A stretch of DNA of 16,744 nucleotides from Deltaproteobacteria bacterium (GTDB taxonomy: Bacteria > Desulfobacterota > Desulfobacteria > Desulfobacterales > JAUVGT01), in assembly GCA_030593645.1 (NCBI GenBank), contig JAUVGT010000047.1:1-16744 (forward strand). Reading direction: 5' to 3'. The notes beneath the pieces are model-generated. The model did no database searches. It saw only the letters and a program-made list of their open reading frames with translations, and had not been told where the DNA came from. The position numbers and the translations under genes are program-made. This document shows, piece after piece, positions 6,084-12,873 of this stretch; position 1 is the first letter of the stretch, and every line of letters starts with the position of its first letter.

Positions 6084-7606
6084 GCAAGCTCAGCCATCGA
6101 TCAGGTCGAGAAGAGATTAAGGCACAGAAAAAAAAGAAAAAGAGAGCCGAAAAAGAATTGCGTGAAGAGCAAAAAGCTCAAGGATTGGAAGAACCTTCCG
6201 GGTTTTCAGTACCAAACCGCAAATCCGGATATAAAACCGTGGAAGAAGAGATAAATGCACGTAATGAAGCTGTAACAGAAGAGGTTCGGATTTTTAAGAC
6301 CAGTTTGCCGGTTCTTCTAAAACGTTTATCCAAAATATCCGATCCAAGGAATCCGGAAAAGATTAAACATAAACTTACAGTTCTAATGCTTTACGGAATT
6401 ATTGCATTTGTTTACCATATGGCATCCCGTCGGGAAGCAAACAGGAAGATGACCAATCCTGTAATAATGCAAAATCTGAAGTTACTGTTTCCTGAACTGG
6501 CAAGCATGCCGCATAATGATACCCTGGAACGTCTACTCGCAAGGATTGATGTTAATGAGATTGAAAAAGCTCAAATTGAGCTGGTCAGGAGTTTGATCCG
6601 CAAGAAGAAATTTGCACGCTACCTGATTGAAGGCCGTTACCCTGTTGCTATTGATGGCACTCAAAAGATTGTGCGGGATTATCAGTGGAGTGAGGAATGC
6701 CTGGAGCGTAATATAAAGGTAAAAAAGGGTGAAGAACCTGTGAAGCAGTATTATGTATATGTTCTGGAAGCAAGCCTGGCGTTTCAAAATGGGATGACGA
6801 TTCCTCTTATGAGTGAGTTTTTAAATTATGCCGAAGGTGATACTGCCACAAAAAAGCAGGACTGTGAACTTAAAGCGTTCAAACGATTGGCTCAAAGAAT
6901 AAAATCTGAATTCAGAAGGCTGCCGATAATGGTGCTGCTGGATGGTCTTTACCCAAATGGTCCTGTTATGACAATATGCCGCAAAAACAACTGGGATTTT
7001 ATGATAGTTTTACAAAACGACAGTCTTACCTCTGCATGGGAGGAGTATTATGGATTGCTGAAGCTATTGCCGGAAAACAGTTATAAAAGGAATTGCGGTA
7101 AAAGGAGACAGCATTTTCAATGGGTAAATGACATTGTGCATCATTATGACAGACGTAAAAGAGAAACCATTCATATAGTTGTTTGCACTGAAAATTGGAA
7201 AGAGGTGGATAAAAAAACCGGAAAAGTCATACCCAAAAGCTCACATCATGCCTGGATATCCAGCAAAGCTCTGCATAGAAGTAACTTACATGAGCGCTGC
7301 AATCTGGGTGCGCGTCATCGCTGGAATATTGAAACAGGAATTTTGGTAGAAAAACATCATGGATATAATTATGAGCATTGTTTTTCATATGACTGGAATT
7401 CTATGAAAGGGTATCATTATTTGATGCGCATTGGTGATGGGTTAAAGGTATTGTCTCAATATTCTGAACGTTTGAGTAAAGTTATAAAGGAGAAAGGCAT
7501 ACAAGGGTTTGTTGATTTTGTTCGTGAAACGATAATGGCCTCATTATTAGACATTCGATTTATTAAAAAGCGTTTGTCAGGTCCTGTTCAATTGCGTTTG
7601 ATATAG
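6080..7606 (+). CDS. DDE-type transposase, IS4-like, partner of the DruA homologue
   Basis: The 508-residue protein begins with a highly charged, lysine- and glutamate-rich stretch (about 1-70) and then a transposase helical region with SKISDPRNPEKIKHKL (84-99). The catalytic fold is seen as PVAIDGTQ (D192), MVLLDGLYPNGPV (D288) and RHRWNIETGILVEKHHGYNYEH (412-433), where E418 in the WNIE context is the likely third acid. Large segments between the second Asp and the Glu form the insertion common in IS4-like enzymes. It would cut and join the ends of its element. Its ATG overlaps the stop of the DruA gene, so translation is probably coupled. The frame is complete, with no frameshift, so it may be active. 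Assignment to a named IS family was not possible by reading alone. Confidence 0.85.
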   Translation: MSKLSHRSGREEIKAQKKKKKRAEKELREEQKAQGLEEPSGFSVPNRKSGYKTVEEEINARNEAVTEEVRIFKTSLPVLLKRLSKISDPRNPEKIKHKLTVLMLYGIIAFVYHMASRREANRKMTNPVIMQNLKLLFPELASMPHNDTLERLLARIDVNEIEKAQIELVRSLIRKKKFARYLIEGRYPVAIDGTQKIVRDYQWSEECLERNIKVKKGEEPVKQYYVYVLEASLAFQNGMTIPLMSEFLNYAEGDTATKKQDCELKAFKRLAQRIKSEFRRLPIMVLLDGLYPNGPVMTICRKNNWDFMIVLQNDSLTSAWEEYYGLLKLLPENSYKRNCGKRRQHFQWVNDIVHHYDRRKRETIHIVVCTENWKEVDKKTGKVIPKSSHHAWISSKALHRSNLHERCNLGARHRWNIETGILVEKHHGYNYEHCFSYDWNSMKGYHYLMRIGDGLKVLSQYSERLSKVIKEKGIQGFVDFVRETIMASLLDIRFIKKRLSGPVQLRLI

Positions 7607-7813
7607 CGGACAGGAATCAACACGTTTAATTTTGACCTTTCTTAAATATACAGGTACCGCTGGTTAATTTCAGCGATATTTGCGATGTATTTTTGATCAG
7701 GCGGAAAACAATCTTTTAAAAATTCAGACTTTTTTAGCAAACCAACTTGAAAATTGTAAAGCATCCGCTTAAAATTATATTCATGCGTCAGGGCTGGTGT
7801 CTTCCCGTTTTTA

Positions 7814-7842
7814 TTGACAAATCATACAGAATCAATTAAAAT
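7814..7842 (+). promoter_or_regulatory. Sigma70-type promoter of protease copy 2
   Basis: TTGACA (7814-7819) and TAAAAT (7837-7842) are 17 bases apart. The hexamers and most of the spacer (AATCATACA) are the same as at 2411-2439. The predicted transcript starts near 7849, about 224 nt before the TTG codon. Confidence 0.72.
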
Positions 7843-7922
7843 TAAGATGACCTGACGAATACGGAAGCATTGCACGCAAATTCGCTCAAAAAGGATATTA
7901 TTTCCTCCGCCTTAATATCTCT

Positions 7923-8044
7923 ATAAGTAGTTTCAAAGCCCCATCTGGCGTTTCAGGGATGCGTAGCAGGCACCCGGTATGCTACGGTTTTCATCAGCCT
8001 GCACTTTGTCCTGGAAAGCGATCTGAGGTTTTGAAATCATTTCC
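7923..8044 (+). promoter_or_regulatory. Long imperfect hairpin in the 5' leader of protease copy 2
   Basis: The arm at 7923-7961 (contains GTTTCAAAGCCCCATC) pairs with the arm at about 8006-8044 (contains GATCTGAGGTTTTGAAATC). At the distal end of the stem CAGG pairs with CCTG, where copy 1 has TATG pairing with CATA; two pairs have changed on both sides. The loop contains GTAGCA and TGCTAC (7963-7968 and 7979-7984), a small inner hairpin around the conserved ACCCGGTATGCT. Confidence 0.6.
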
Positions 8045-8072
8045 AATCATTAATACATAGCAGGTTTAAAAT

Positions 8073-10550
8073 TTGAGCAATAAAAGAAAAATCAGCTGTC
8101 CGGCATGTAAAACTGCATTTATGGTTGATAGCTCTAAAATTCCTGAAAAAGGATGTCATGCGAACTGTAAGAGGTGTAAAAACAGGTTTTTCATTGCAGG
8201 ATCAGCTTCCCCTGAGACCGTGTCTGTCCCCTCAAAAGCGACTGCCTCTAAGCCTGAAAAACACGAAAATCCGGCCCTAAAACAACCAGTCCCTGTAACA
8301 GTTGAACCTGCAGCACAAGCGGAACCGGCTAAAGAAGAGCCGGTAAAACAGCCAGCACCTGTAACAGTTGAACCTGCGGCACAAGCGGAACCGGTTAAAG
8401 AAGAGGCGGTAAAACAACCAGCACCTGTAACAGTTGAACCTGCAACACAGGCGGAATCCGTTAATGAAGAAGCTGAAGAACAATCAGCACCTGCTACATC
8501 TGAATTTCCTGCACAAGCGGAACCGGCTAATGAAGAACCTGTAGGACAATCAGCACTTGGAAAAATTGAACTGGCAAGACATGCTGAACCCGTTAATGGA
8601 GAGCCTGTCATACATTCAGCACCTGGCAAAATTGAACTTGCAACACAACCAGAATCCGTTAATGGAGAACCTGTAATACAAACAGCAACCGATGAAGTTG
8701 AATCTGCAGCACAAGCGGAACCCTCTAATAGAGAACCTGCAATACAATCAACACCTGCTCAGATGATGCCTGCGGAAGCAAAAGTGCCTGTCAAACCAGA
8801 AGCTGAAAAAGATGGAAGCTTTTCTCAAATAAAAAAGCTGATTTTAAAAAAGAATGTTGCGCTTTATGCCGGTGCTGCATGTGTAATACTTCTTATTTGT
8901 GTCGGGGCCATATTTTTTCTGACACAAGAGGATAAACGCCCATCACCTCAAAAACGTATTCCATCAACAATAAAAAAACCACCAGCAGCTGCAAAACCCC
9001 CGGCAGCTGTACCTGAAAAAAAACAAAGTCAAAAGCCCCCAGCTAATAGGGATTCAAAAATCGGGGATTTGTTTAATCAAGCCAGCCCGGCTGTTGCAAC
9101 CGTATCAACTTATGACAGCGAAAATGAATTTCTTATGCAGGGAAGCGGTTTTTTTATTAACCAGGCCGGACACTTTATCACTAACTATCATGTTCTTAAG
9201 GGTGCATTTTCTGTCCTTATTAAAGTAGATGACAAAACAGAGTACCCGGTAAAATCGGTACTTGCAGAAGATGAGATTAAAGATCTGATTATGCTGGCAA
9301 TCGATATCCCGGAAGGTGCCCTGGAACCTGGGTTATGGCTGACTATTAACGATAAACAACCAGGTATCACTGATAAAATTATTGTCATTGGTGCCCCATC
9401 GGAATCCGGCTTGCCTGTCAGTGATGGAACAATATCGGCTGTGAGGGAAATTCCGGACATGGGACTTGTTTTTCAAATGACCGCATCAGTATCAAAAAGG
9501 TCAAGCGGCAGCCCGGTAATAGATATGAACGGCAGGGTGGTGGGGGTTGCTTTTTTTCAAATCGAAGATGGGCAGAATTTAAATTTTATCATTCCTGGAG
9601 AAAACATTCTTGCATTGGAGCAAAAACAGCCATTAAACATAGCTGAATGGACCGAGAAGGTAAAAGCCGAAAATGATGAGAAATCTGAAGAAAAAAGCAA
9701 ACCCCAATCGGCTGAAGATATTTTAAAAGCAAAGCTGGCATATCAGATCATTCAAGAATCAGGTCTGGCAAAGCAGAATCAGAGTTTTACCGAAATGATA
9801 TTAACATTATTCGAAGAAAAGTACAGAAAAACCGCACTCCCCAAAACAGAAGAAGAAGATGATAAGAGGTTTTCCAAATTCAAAGAAGTGATCAGGCTGG
9901 CAACAAATCCGGATAGGATGAATGACTATATCAAGAAGCATCTTGCTTCAAATTTAACGATACCTGAACTTGAGCACGTTCAAAAATGGTATGCCACGCC
10001 ATTGGGCAAAAAAATCTCCGAAATTGAATACAGCTCTTATACGAAAAAATCAGAGGACATTAAAACACTGCGTCTTGCATTCAGGCTCACAAGATATCAA
10101 ACCACATCAAGATCGAATCTCTTTGCACGGCTGGATGATACAACTTCTTCCACAAAAACCATGGTGAACCTGCAGACTAATTTGATTGTTCAGAATCAAA
10201 TTTTGGGTCTCATTCTATCAGATTCAAAAAAACCGGATCAGGCTTCGATTGATAAAATCATCCAGGATTTTAAAACGGATATCGATCCGGACCTGGATAT
10301 ATTTACAGCACAATTTGTGTTTGCCGGTTTCGTTTATACATATCGGGGGCTATCCGGCGATGAACTGGAAAAATATGTGGTATTCTCGGAAACCACGGCA
10401 GCGCAGCGTTACTATTCCCTACTGAATAAAATATCAAATAGAATTTTACTTGAAAATCACAAGAGAATTTTAACATCAATGATCAGGGTTTTAAATAATG
10501 ATTCATGGGATGATATCCAGAAGGATCTGAATAGATCGATTAAGGAGTAA
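8073..10550 (+). CDS. Membrane-anchored trypsin/HtrA-like protease with zinc ribbon, repeat linker and DUF2059-like modules (copy 2)
   Basis: This paralogue of the gene at 2699 has 825 residues. Order: zinc ribbon at 7-43 with the same cysteines (C9, C12, C28, C32, C35); linker of 22-residue acidic repeats at 71-224; transmembrane helix at about 261-283; Pro/Ala/Lys linker; trypsin-like domain at about 329-520; and a helical C-terminal half with the two DUF2059-like modules. H373 (NYHVLKG), D404 (KDLIMLAI) and S478 keep the triad. The residue two before the serine, Gly350 in copy 1 and normally the oxyanion-hole glycine, is Arg476 (KRSSGSP). The HtrA loop GSPLGLGMTVS has become GAPSESGLPVS. 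Activity may be weak, altered or lost. The TTG start is forced by TAA at 8067. The gene ends 14 bp from the convergent macrodomain gene. Confidence 0.85.
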   Translation: MSNKRKISCPACKTAFMVDSSKIPEKGCHANCKRCKNRFFIAGSASPETVSVPSKATASKPEKHENPALKQPVPVTVEPAAQAEPAKEEPVKQPAPVTVEPAAQAEPVKEEAVKQPAPVTVEPATQAESVNEEAEEQSAPATSEFPAQAEPANEEPVGQSALGKIELARHAEPVNGEPVIHSAPGKIELATQPESVNGEPVIQTATDEVESAAQAEPSNREPAIQSTPAQMMPAEAKVPVKPEAEKDGSFSQIKKLILKKNVALYAGAACVILLICVGAIFFLTQEDKRPSPQKRIPSTIKKPPAAAKPPAAVPEKKQSQKPPANRDSKIGDLFNQASPAVATVSTYDSENEFLMQGSGFFINQAGHFITNYHVLKGAFSVLIKVDDKTEYPVKSVLAEDEIKDLIMLAIDIPEGALEPGLWLTINDKQPGITDKIIVIGAPSESGLPVSDGTISAVREIPDMGLVFQMTASVSKRSSGSPVIDMNGRVVGVAFFQIEDGQNLNFIIPGENILALEQKQPLNIAEWTEKVKAENDEKSEEKSKPQSAEDILKAKLAYQIIQESGLAKQNQSFTEMILTLFEEKYRKTALPKTEEEDDKRFSKFKEVIRLATNPDRMNDYIKKHLASNLTIPELEHVQKWYATPLGKKISEIEYSSYTKKSEDIKTLRLAFRLTRYQTTSRSNLFARLDDTTSSTKTMVNLQTNLIVQNQILGLILSDSKKPDQASIDKIIQDFKTDIDPDLDIFTAQFVFAGFVYTYRGLSGDELEKYVVFSETTAAQRYYSLLNKISNRILLENHKRILTSMIRVLNNDSWDDIQKDLNRSIKE
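8283..8744 (+). repeat. Seven tandem 66-bp repeats coding a 22-residue Pro/Ala/Glu-rich linker
   Basis: Seven in-frame units of 22 residues cover residues 71-224 of protease copy 2. The first three follow QPAPVTVEPAAQAEPVKEE closely; later ones drift (QSALGKIELARHAEPVNGE). A degenerate eighth unit may follow to 8810. Copy 1 has a short basic linker here instead. The insert lies between the zinc ribbon and the transmembrane helix, so it is predicted to be cytosolic. Decay from the first to the last unit suggests recent expansion at the 5' side. Confidence 0.9.
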
Positions 10551-10564
10551 TTGGGGAACCACGT

Positions 10565-11149
10565 CTATCTGTTGATTATCTTTTTAAATATCGGGTAGTT
10601 GTCTATCGTCAGGCAAAGCCAGACAAGATTTACGCTGGTATCTTTCTTTTCTTTCCAGAAAATCGGAACACTTTCTTTAAAAGCTTCGGCGCAAATATTC
10701 CCTGGAACACCGAAAATGCCAGTACATATGGCCGGGAAAGCGAGGGATTGCCAACCCAGTTTATCAGCAATCAAAAGTGAATTGATGACCGTTTTTTGAA
10801 TCTTGTCTTTTTCGTTTCCATTTCCCATTCGAGGACCCACCGCGTGAATAATTCCTTTGAACGGAAGCCGTCCTGCTTTTGTGGGCACGGCTTTTGTCTC
10901 CGGTACTTTTCCTATTTTTTTAATTATTTTTTCACATTGATTATCCAGTTCCGGACCGGCTTCGTCAGAAATCACAGCCGCCAGGCCGCCACCATGGGAA
11001 AGCCCTGAGTTCGCGGGATTTACAATGGCATCTACAGGTGCACCGATAATATCCCGGATACCTGCTTTGAATATTCTGCCAGAGCTGTGGATAATTTCAA
11101 ATTCATTGTCTTTATTAATCATGATGGGTGAGCTTCCTCTGGTTATCAT
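10565..11149 (-). CDS. Macrodomain (ADP-ribose-binding) protein
   Basis: This 194-residue single-domain macro protein shows the ligand-binding motifs in order: DAIVNPANSGLSHGGGLAAV (about 40-59, with the N-x-AN and GGG pattern), the strand GRLPFKGIIHAVGPR, and SLAFPAICTGIFGVP (the loop holding the distal ribose and phosphates). Macrodomains bind ADP-ribose and many hydrolyse O-acetyl-ADP-ribose or remove ADP-ribose from proteins or nucleic acid; the presence of the motifs makes binding likely, while hydrolysis is inferred. ATG at 11149 follows the stop of the DUF2284 gene after one base (TAAGATG), which favours coupled translation. An internal ATG at 11122 has a GAGGAA element ten bases upstream and is an alternative start. 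The gene converges on protease copy 2 with 14 bp between them. Confidence 0.9.
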   Translation of the reverse strand: MITRGSSPIMINKDNEFEIIHSSGRIFKAGIRDIIGAPVDAIVNPANSGLSHGGGLAAVISDEAGPELDNQCEKIIKKIGKVPETKAVPTKAGRLPFKGIIHAVGPRMGNGNEKDKIQKTVINSLLIADKLGWQSLAFPAICTGIFGVPGNICAEAFKESVPIFWKEKKDTSVNLVWLCLTIDNYPIFKKIINR

Positions 11150-11150
11150 C

Positions 11151-11714
11151 TTATTGAACCATCAAAAATGCGTAACGGTTCATTTCCTGGGTATAATCGG
11201 TTCTGACTTCGATGGAAAAACCGGACTGACGGACCGTGGAATAAACATCCATAGCCAATCCCTCGGGAGATGGCCGTGAAATTTTGGGTTCCCTGCAGGT
11301 ATCCCGGTCGCCGGTGCAGTCATCACATATAGAACAGCTGTCCATGAACAATAGAAAAGCCCTTTCATGTCCCGCGAGAAATACTTCGCGTTCCAATTTA
11401 AAGAGTTTCATATTGACTGTTTTGGACCAGCCATGACGTTTGTCAGGGTCATCCAGTTTTTTAGCAAAACGAAATATTACAGCCAAGCTGTATTCTTTAA
11501 AGAATTTTTCACATTCTGTCACGGATGGTACATTGGGAGGGCAGGACGCGAGCCTGCCGTATCCACTGCATCCGAACATGCATTTCATTCTGACCCATTG
11601 GGATACAATTATTTTTTTTGGGTCGATCCATTTATAATCTTGATAGCCTTTTTTTTTAAAAAGCAGATCGAGCTTCTCGTAAATTTCAGTTTTTGTTGTA
11701 TCTGGAATTGTCAT
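11151..11714 (-). CDS. DUF2284 family cysteine-rich metal-binding protein
   Basis: The family is recognised from two cysteine clusters: KCMFGCSGYGRLASCPPNVP in the N-terminal third and SCSICDDCTGDRDTCREP (about two-thirds along), followed by SRPSPEGLAMDVYSTVRQSGF. DUF2284 proteins are predicted to bind metal, probably an iron-sulphur centre, and are common in anaerobes; no enzyme activity is established that I can name. ATG at 11714 is chosen because GGAG lies six bases upstream. A TTG four codons earlier extends the frame but contains that ribosome site. The macrodomain gene begins one base after this stop, so the two form an operon. A miniature element ends about 20 bp upstream of the start and has probably displaced or replaced the native promoter. 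Confidence 0.87.
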   Translation of the reverse strand: MTIPDTTKTEIYEKLDLLFKKKGYQDYKWIDPKKIIVSQWVRMKCMFGCSGYGRLASCPPNVPSVTECEKFFKEYSLAVIFRFAKKLDDPDKRHGWSKTVNMKLFKLEREVFLAGHERAFLLFMDSCSICDDCTGDRDTCREPKISRPSPEGLAMDVYSTVRQSGFSIEVRTDYTQEMNRYAFLMVQ

Positions 11715-11734
11715 TTGATTCTCCAAATAAGTTT

Positions 11735-11923
11735 GATGGTCTCGTAAAAAGTCCGAATTAGACGGTTTCGTAAAGAGTTCAAATTCAAGGCGTGCAATTT
11801 TTGTAATGATTAAGCGTACTTATCGGACCTGCCCTGTTAAATCTGTACTTTTTATTTAACCGGGGCGTTGAATCATTGCAAAATGCAGCACAACGCAGAA
11901 GTTGGACTTTTTACGAAACCGTC
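11735..11923. mobile_element. MITE copy A (189 bp) upstream of the DUF2284 gene
   Basis: The terminal inverted repeats are GATGGTCTCGTAAAAAGTCC on the left and, read inverted, GACGGTTTCGTAAAAAGTCC on the right. AAGTTT flanks both sides (11729-11734 and 11924-11929), a 6-bp target duplication. The left terminus is present twice in tandem (11735 and 11761), so the element carries a 26-bp partial duplication of its own end. An inner hairpin is formed by CCCTGTTAAAT and ATTTAACCGGGG. It shares its interior with copy B. There is no coding capacity. Confidence 0.88.
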
Positions 11924-12164
11924 AAGTTTTAGTTCAACATAAAAACCCGTGTCATGGAGGGCAAGGTCGAAATTCAGGGTTTGTGTCATCTGAATATCTC
12001 ATTGTTCTATTCTAATCCGGTCCAATCTAATCCGGTTTGGTCCCGCAGCATTCGGAAAGGGGTGACCAATGAGTTGTTTATTTTAAGTTATCATAAACCA
12101 TATGATATTGCCAATATCATATGGTTCAAAGGGAAAAATCGCTAAAAAATTTAACGAGATAATA
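11924..12164. other. Non-coding region between MITE A and the DUF2917 gene
   Basis: No gene is supported. It holds a 15-bp tandem repeat at 12011-12040 (TCTAATCCGGTCCAA, then TCTAATCCGGTTTGG) and a perfect inverted repeat at 12096-12126. The short plus-strand frame from 11954 has no ribosome site and no family resemblance. Confidence 0.5.
12096..12126. repeat. Perfect 14-bp inverted repeat with 3-base loop
   Basis: AACCATATGATATT (12096-12109), GCC, then AATATCATATGGTT (12113-12126) match with no mismatch. It lies about 40 bp past the stop of the minus-strand DUF2917 gene. It is not followed by a T-run on either strand, so it is not a standard intrinsic terminator. It may still protect an RNA end or serve as a protein-binding site. 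Confidence 0.8.
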
Positions 12165-12479
12165 TTACGCGCAGGCCAGTTCTTCCTGTAATGACTGAGG
12201 AGCCGGGCAGATCAATTCAACTTTTTCCTGCGGTGATATCCTGATCCGCGCATCGCTTAACGCCTGAACAAGGATAAAACCGGGAATTCTTGTTCTGAAC
12301 TTTTCTCCGGCAGTCAGGAGTCTGTCAACCCAGTCACCTTCCTGTGTAATCCAGAGTATTCCGGATTCGCAGCTGATGATTTGACCATCCCGGCTGCTTT
12401 TTACACGAAGGATTTCCTCTTTTTTTAAACTTTGGATAATATTCCTGTTAGTGTGTCTCTTAAATTTGTTTAGTGTCAT
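12165..12479 (-). CDS. DUF2917 family small protein
   Basis: The 104-residue protein matches DUF2917: a start with LKKEEILRVKSSRDGQIISC, then SGILWITQEGDWVDRLLTAGEKF (about 40-62) and ILVQALSDARIRI. The WITQEGD-DRLL-AGE pattern is the family signature and is compatible with a small cupin-like beta fold. The function is unknown. The start is firm: GGAGGT lies six bases before the ATG. The gene is divergent from the MocR-type regulator, an arrangement that suggests it could be that regulator's target. It has no signal peptide or membrane segment. Confidence 0.82.
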   Translation of the reverse strand: MTLNKFKRHTNRNIIQSLKKEEILRVKSSRDGQIISCESGILWITQEGDWVDRLLTAGEKFRTRIPGFILVQALSDARIRISPQEKVELICPAPQSLQEELACA

Positions 12480-12650
12480 GGTTTTACCTCCATATAAATT
12501 TTAAATGATGATTTAATCTTGATAGTATTATTTATTATAATACACGAATTCGAACAATAACAGATTCAGAAGAATAATTTTGTTGCCATAACAATTAAGT
12601 TATTTGTATACTGTACTGGTATGTTTTTTGAAAAACTGTATACTATAATT
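12480..12650. other. Divergent promoter region between DUF2917 and the MocR-type gene
   Basis: This AT-rich stretch of 171 bp has no gene. It contains the candidate operator described separately and TATAAT at 12644-12649, immediately before MITE B. No well-matched -35 hexamer was found for either direction. Confidence 0.45.
12605..12644. promoter_or_regulatory. Candidate operator: direct repeat TGTATACT x2
   Basis: TGTATACT occurs at 12605-12612 and 12637-12644, 32 bp apart start to start, about three helical turns. MocR-family regulators are known to bind direct repeats placed on one helix face near their own promoters, so this is a plausible autoregulatory site for the gene at 12874. The repeats are short and AT-rich, so chance is not excluded. 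Confidence 0.35.
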
Positions 12651-12835
12651 GATGGTTTCGTAAAAAGTTTAAATTCAAGGCGTTCAAATTTCGTAATCAT
12701 GAAGCGTACTTATCAGACCCGCCCTGTTAAATCTGTCTTTTTATTTAACAGGGGAGTTGAATGATTGCGAAATGCAGCACAACGCAGACACGAAGTGAAG
12801 CATCAGCGCTAACTTGGGCTTTTTACGAAACCGTC
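12651..12835. mobile_element. MITE copy B (185 bp) upstream of the MocR-type gene
   Basis: The ends are GATGGTTTCGTAAAAAG and, read inverted, GACGGTTTCGTAAAAAG. ATAATT flanks both sides (12645-12650 and 12836-12841), the same 6-bp target size as copy A. The interior matches copy A (CAAGGCGT, AAGCGTACTTATC, CCCTGTTAAATCTGT, AATGCAGCACAACGCAGA) with about 20 extra bases before the right end. CCCTGTTAAAT and ATTTAACAGGG form a perfect inner stem. There is no coding capacity. Confidence 0.9.
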
Positions 12836-12873
12836 ATAATTGGATTGAAAAGGGCGGAGAAGAGGAATTCAGA

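Larger units (their letters stand above)
5175..7606 (+). mobile_element. Two-gene transposon-like unit: DruA homologue plus DDE transposase (outer ends undefined)
   Basis: The two genes overlap by ATGA (6080-6083) in one operon bounded by non-coding DNA, and the second is clearly a transposase, so the pair is best read as an insertion-sequence-like element. Only the coding core is given here. I could not define convincing terminal inverted repeats or target duplications. The element lies between the two copies of the protease duplication and does not visibly disrupt a gene. Confidence 0.65.
7607..8072 (+). other. Intergenic region and leader before protease copy 2
   Basis: There is no gene in these 466 bases. 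7607 to about 7766 is the 3' flank of the transposase and contains no clear terminator. From 7767 the sequence matches the region starting at 2356: lead-in, promoter at 7814-7842 and hairpin leader at 7923-8044. A TAA at 8067-8069 closes the reading frame just before the TTG start. Confidence 0.6.
7767..10550 (+). repeat. Direct duplication, copy 2 (promoter, leader and protease gene)
   Basis: This is the counterpart of 2356-4858, in the same orientation. It keeps the promoter spacing, the hairpin leader, the TTG start context and the full coding order. It has gained a 22-residue repeat linker and lost about 20 bases in the leader loop. The C-terminal halves are the best conserved part by eye, for example RFSKFKE followed by IRLATNPDR. 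Confidence 0.85.

Noticed and set aside
5066..7687. Weak inverted similarity around GCAAATATC on both sides of the DruA-transposase unit
   Set aside because: Only about 20 of 31 positions match in AT-rich sequence; this is not enough to call terminal inverted repeats.
5015..7806. 12-base direct repeat TGGTGTCTTCCC at 5015 and 7795, flanking the DruA-transposase operon
   Set aside because: It is tempting as target-site duplications, but a few chance 12-base repeats are expected in a window of this size, and no inverted ends adjoin them.
8156..8629. 157-residue minus-strand frame rich in Gly, Ser, Ala and Cys
   Set aside because: It is the antisense of the 22-residue repeat linker; its repetitiveness comes from the sense-strand repeats.
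8283..8744. CRISPR-like array
   Set aside because: The repeats are contiguous, in frame and without spacers; they encode a protein linker.
11954..12145. 63-residue plus-strand frame after MITE A
   Set aside because: It overlaps the tandem repeat and the palindrome, lacks a ribosome site and has no recognisable domain.
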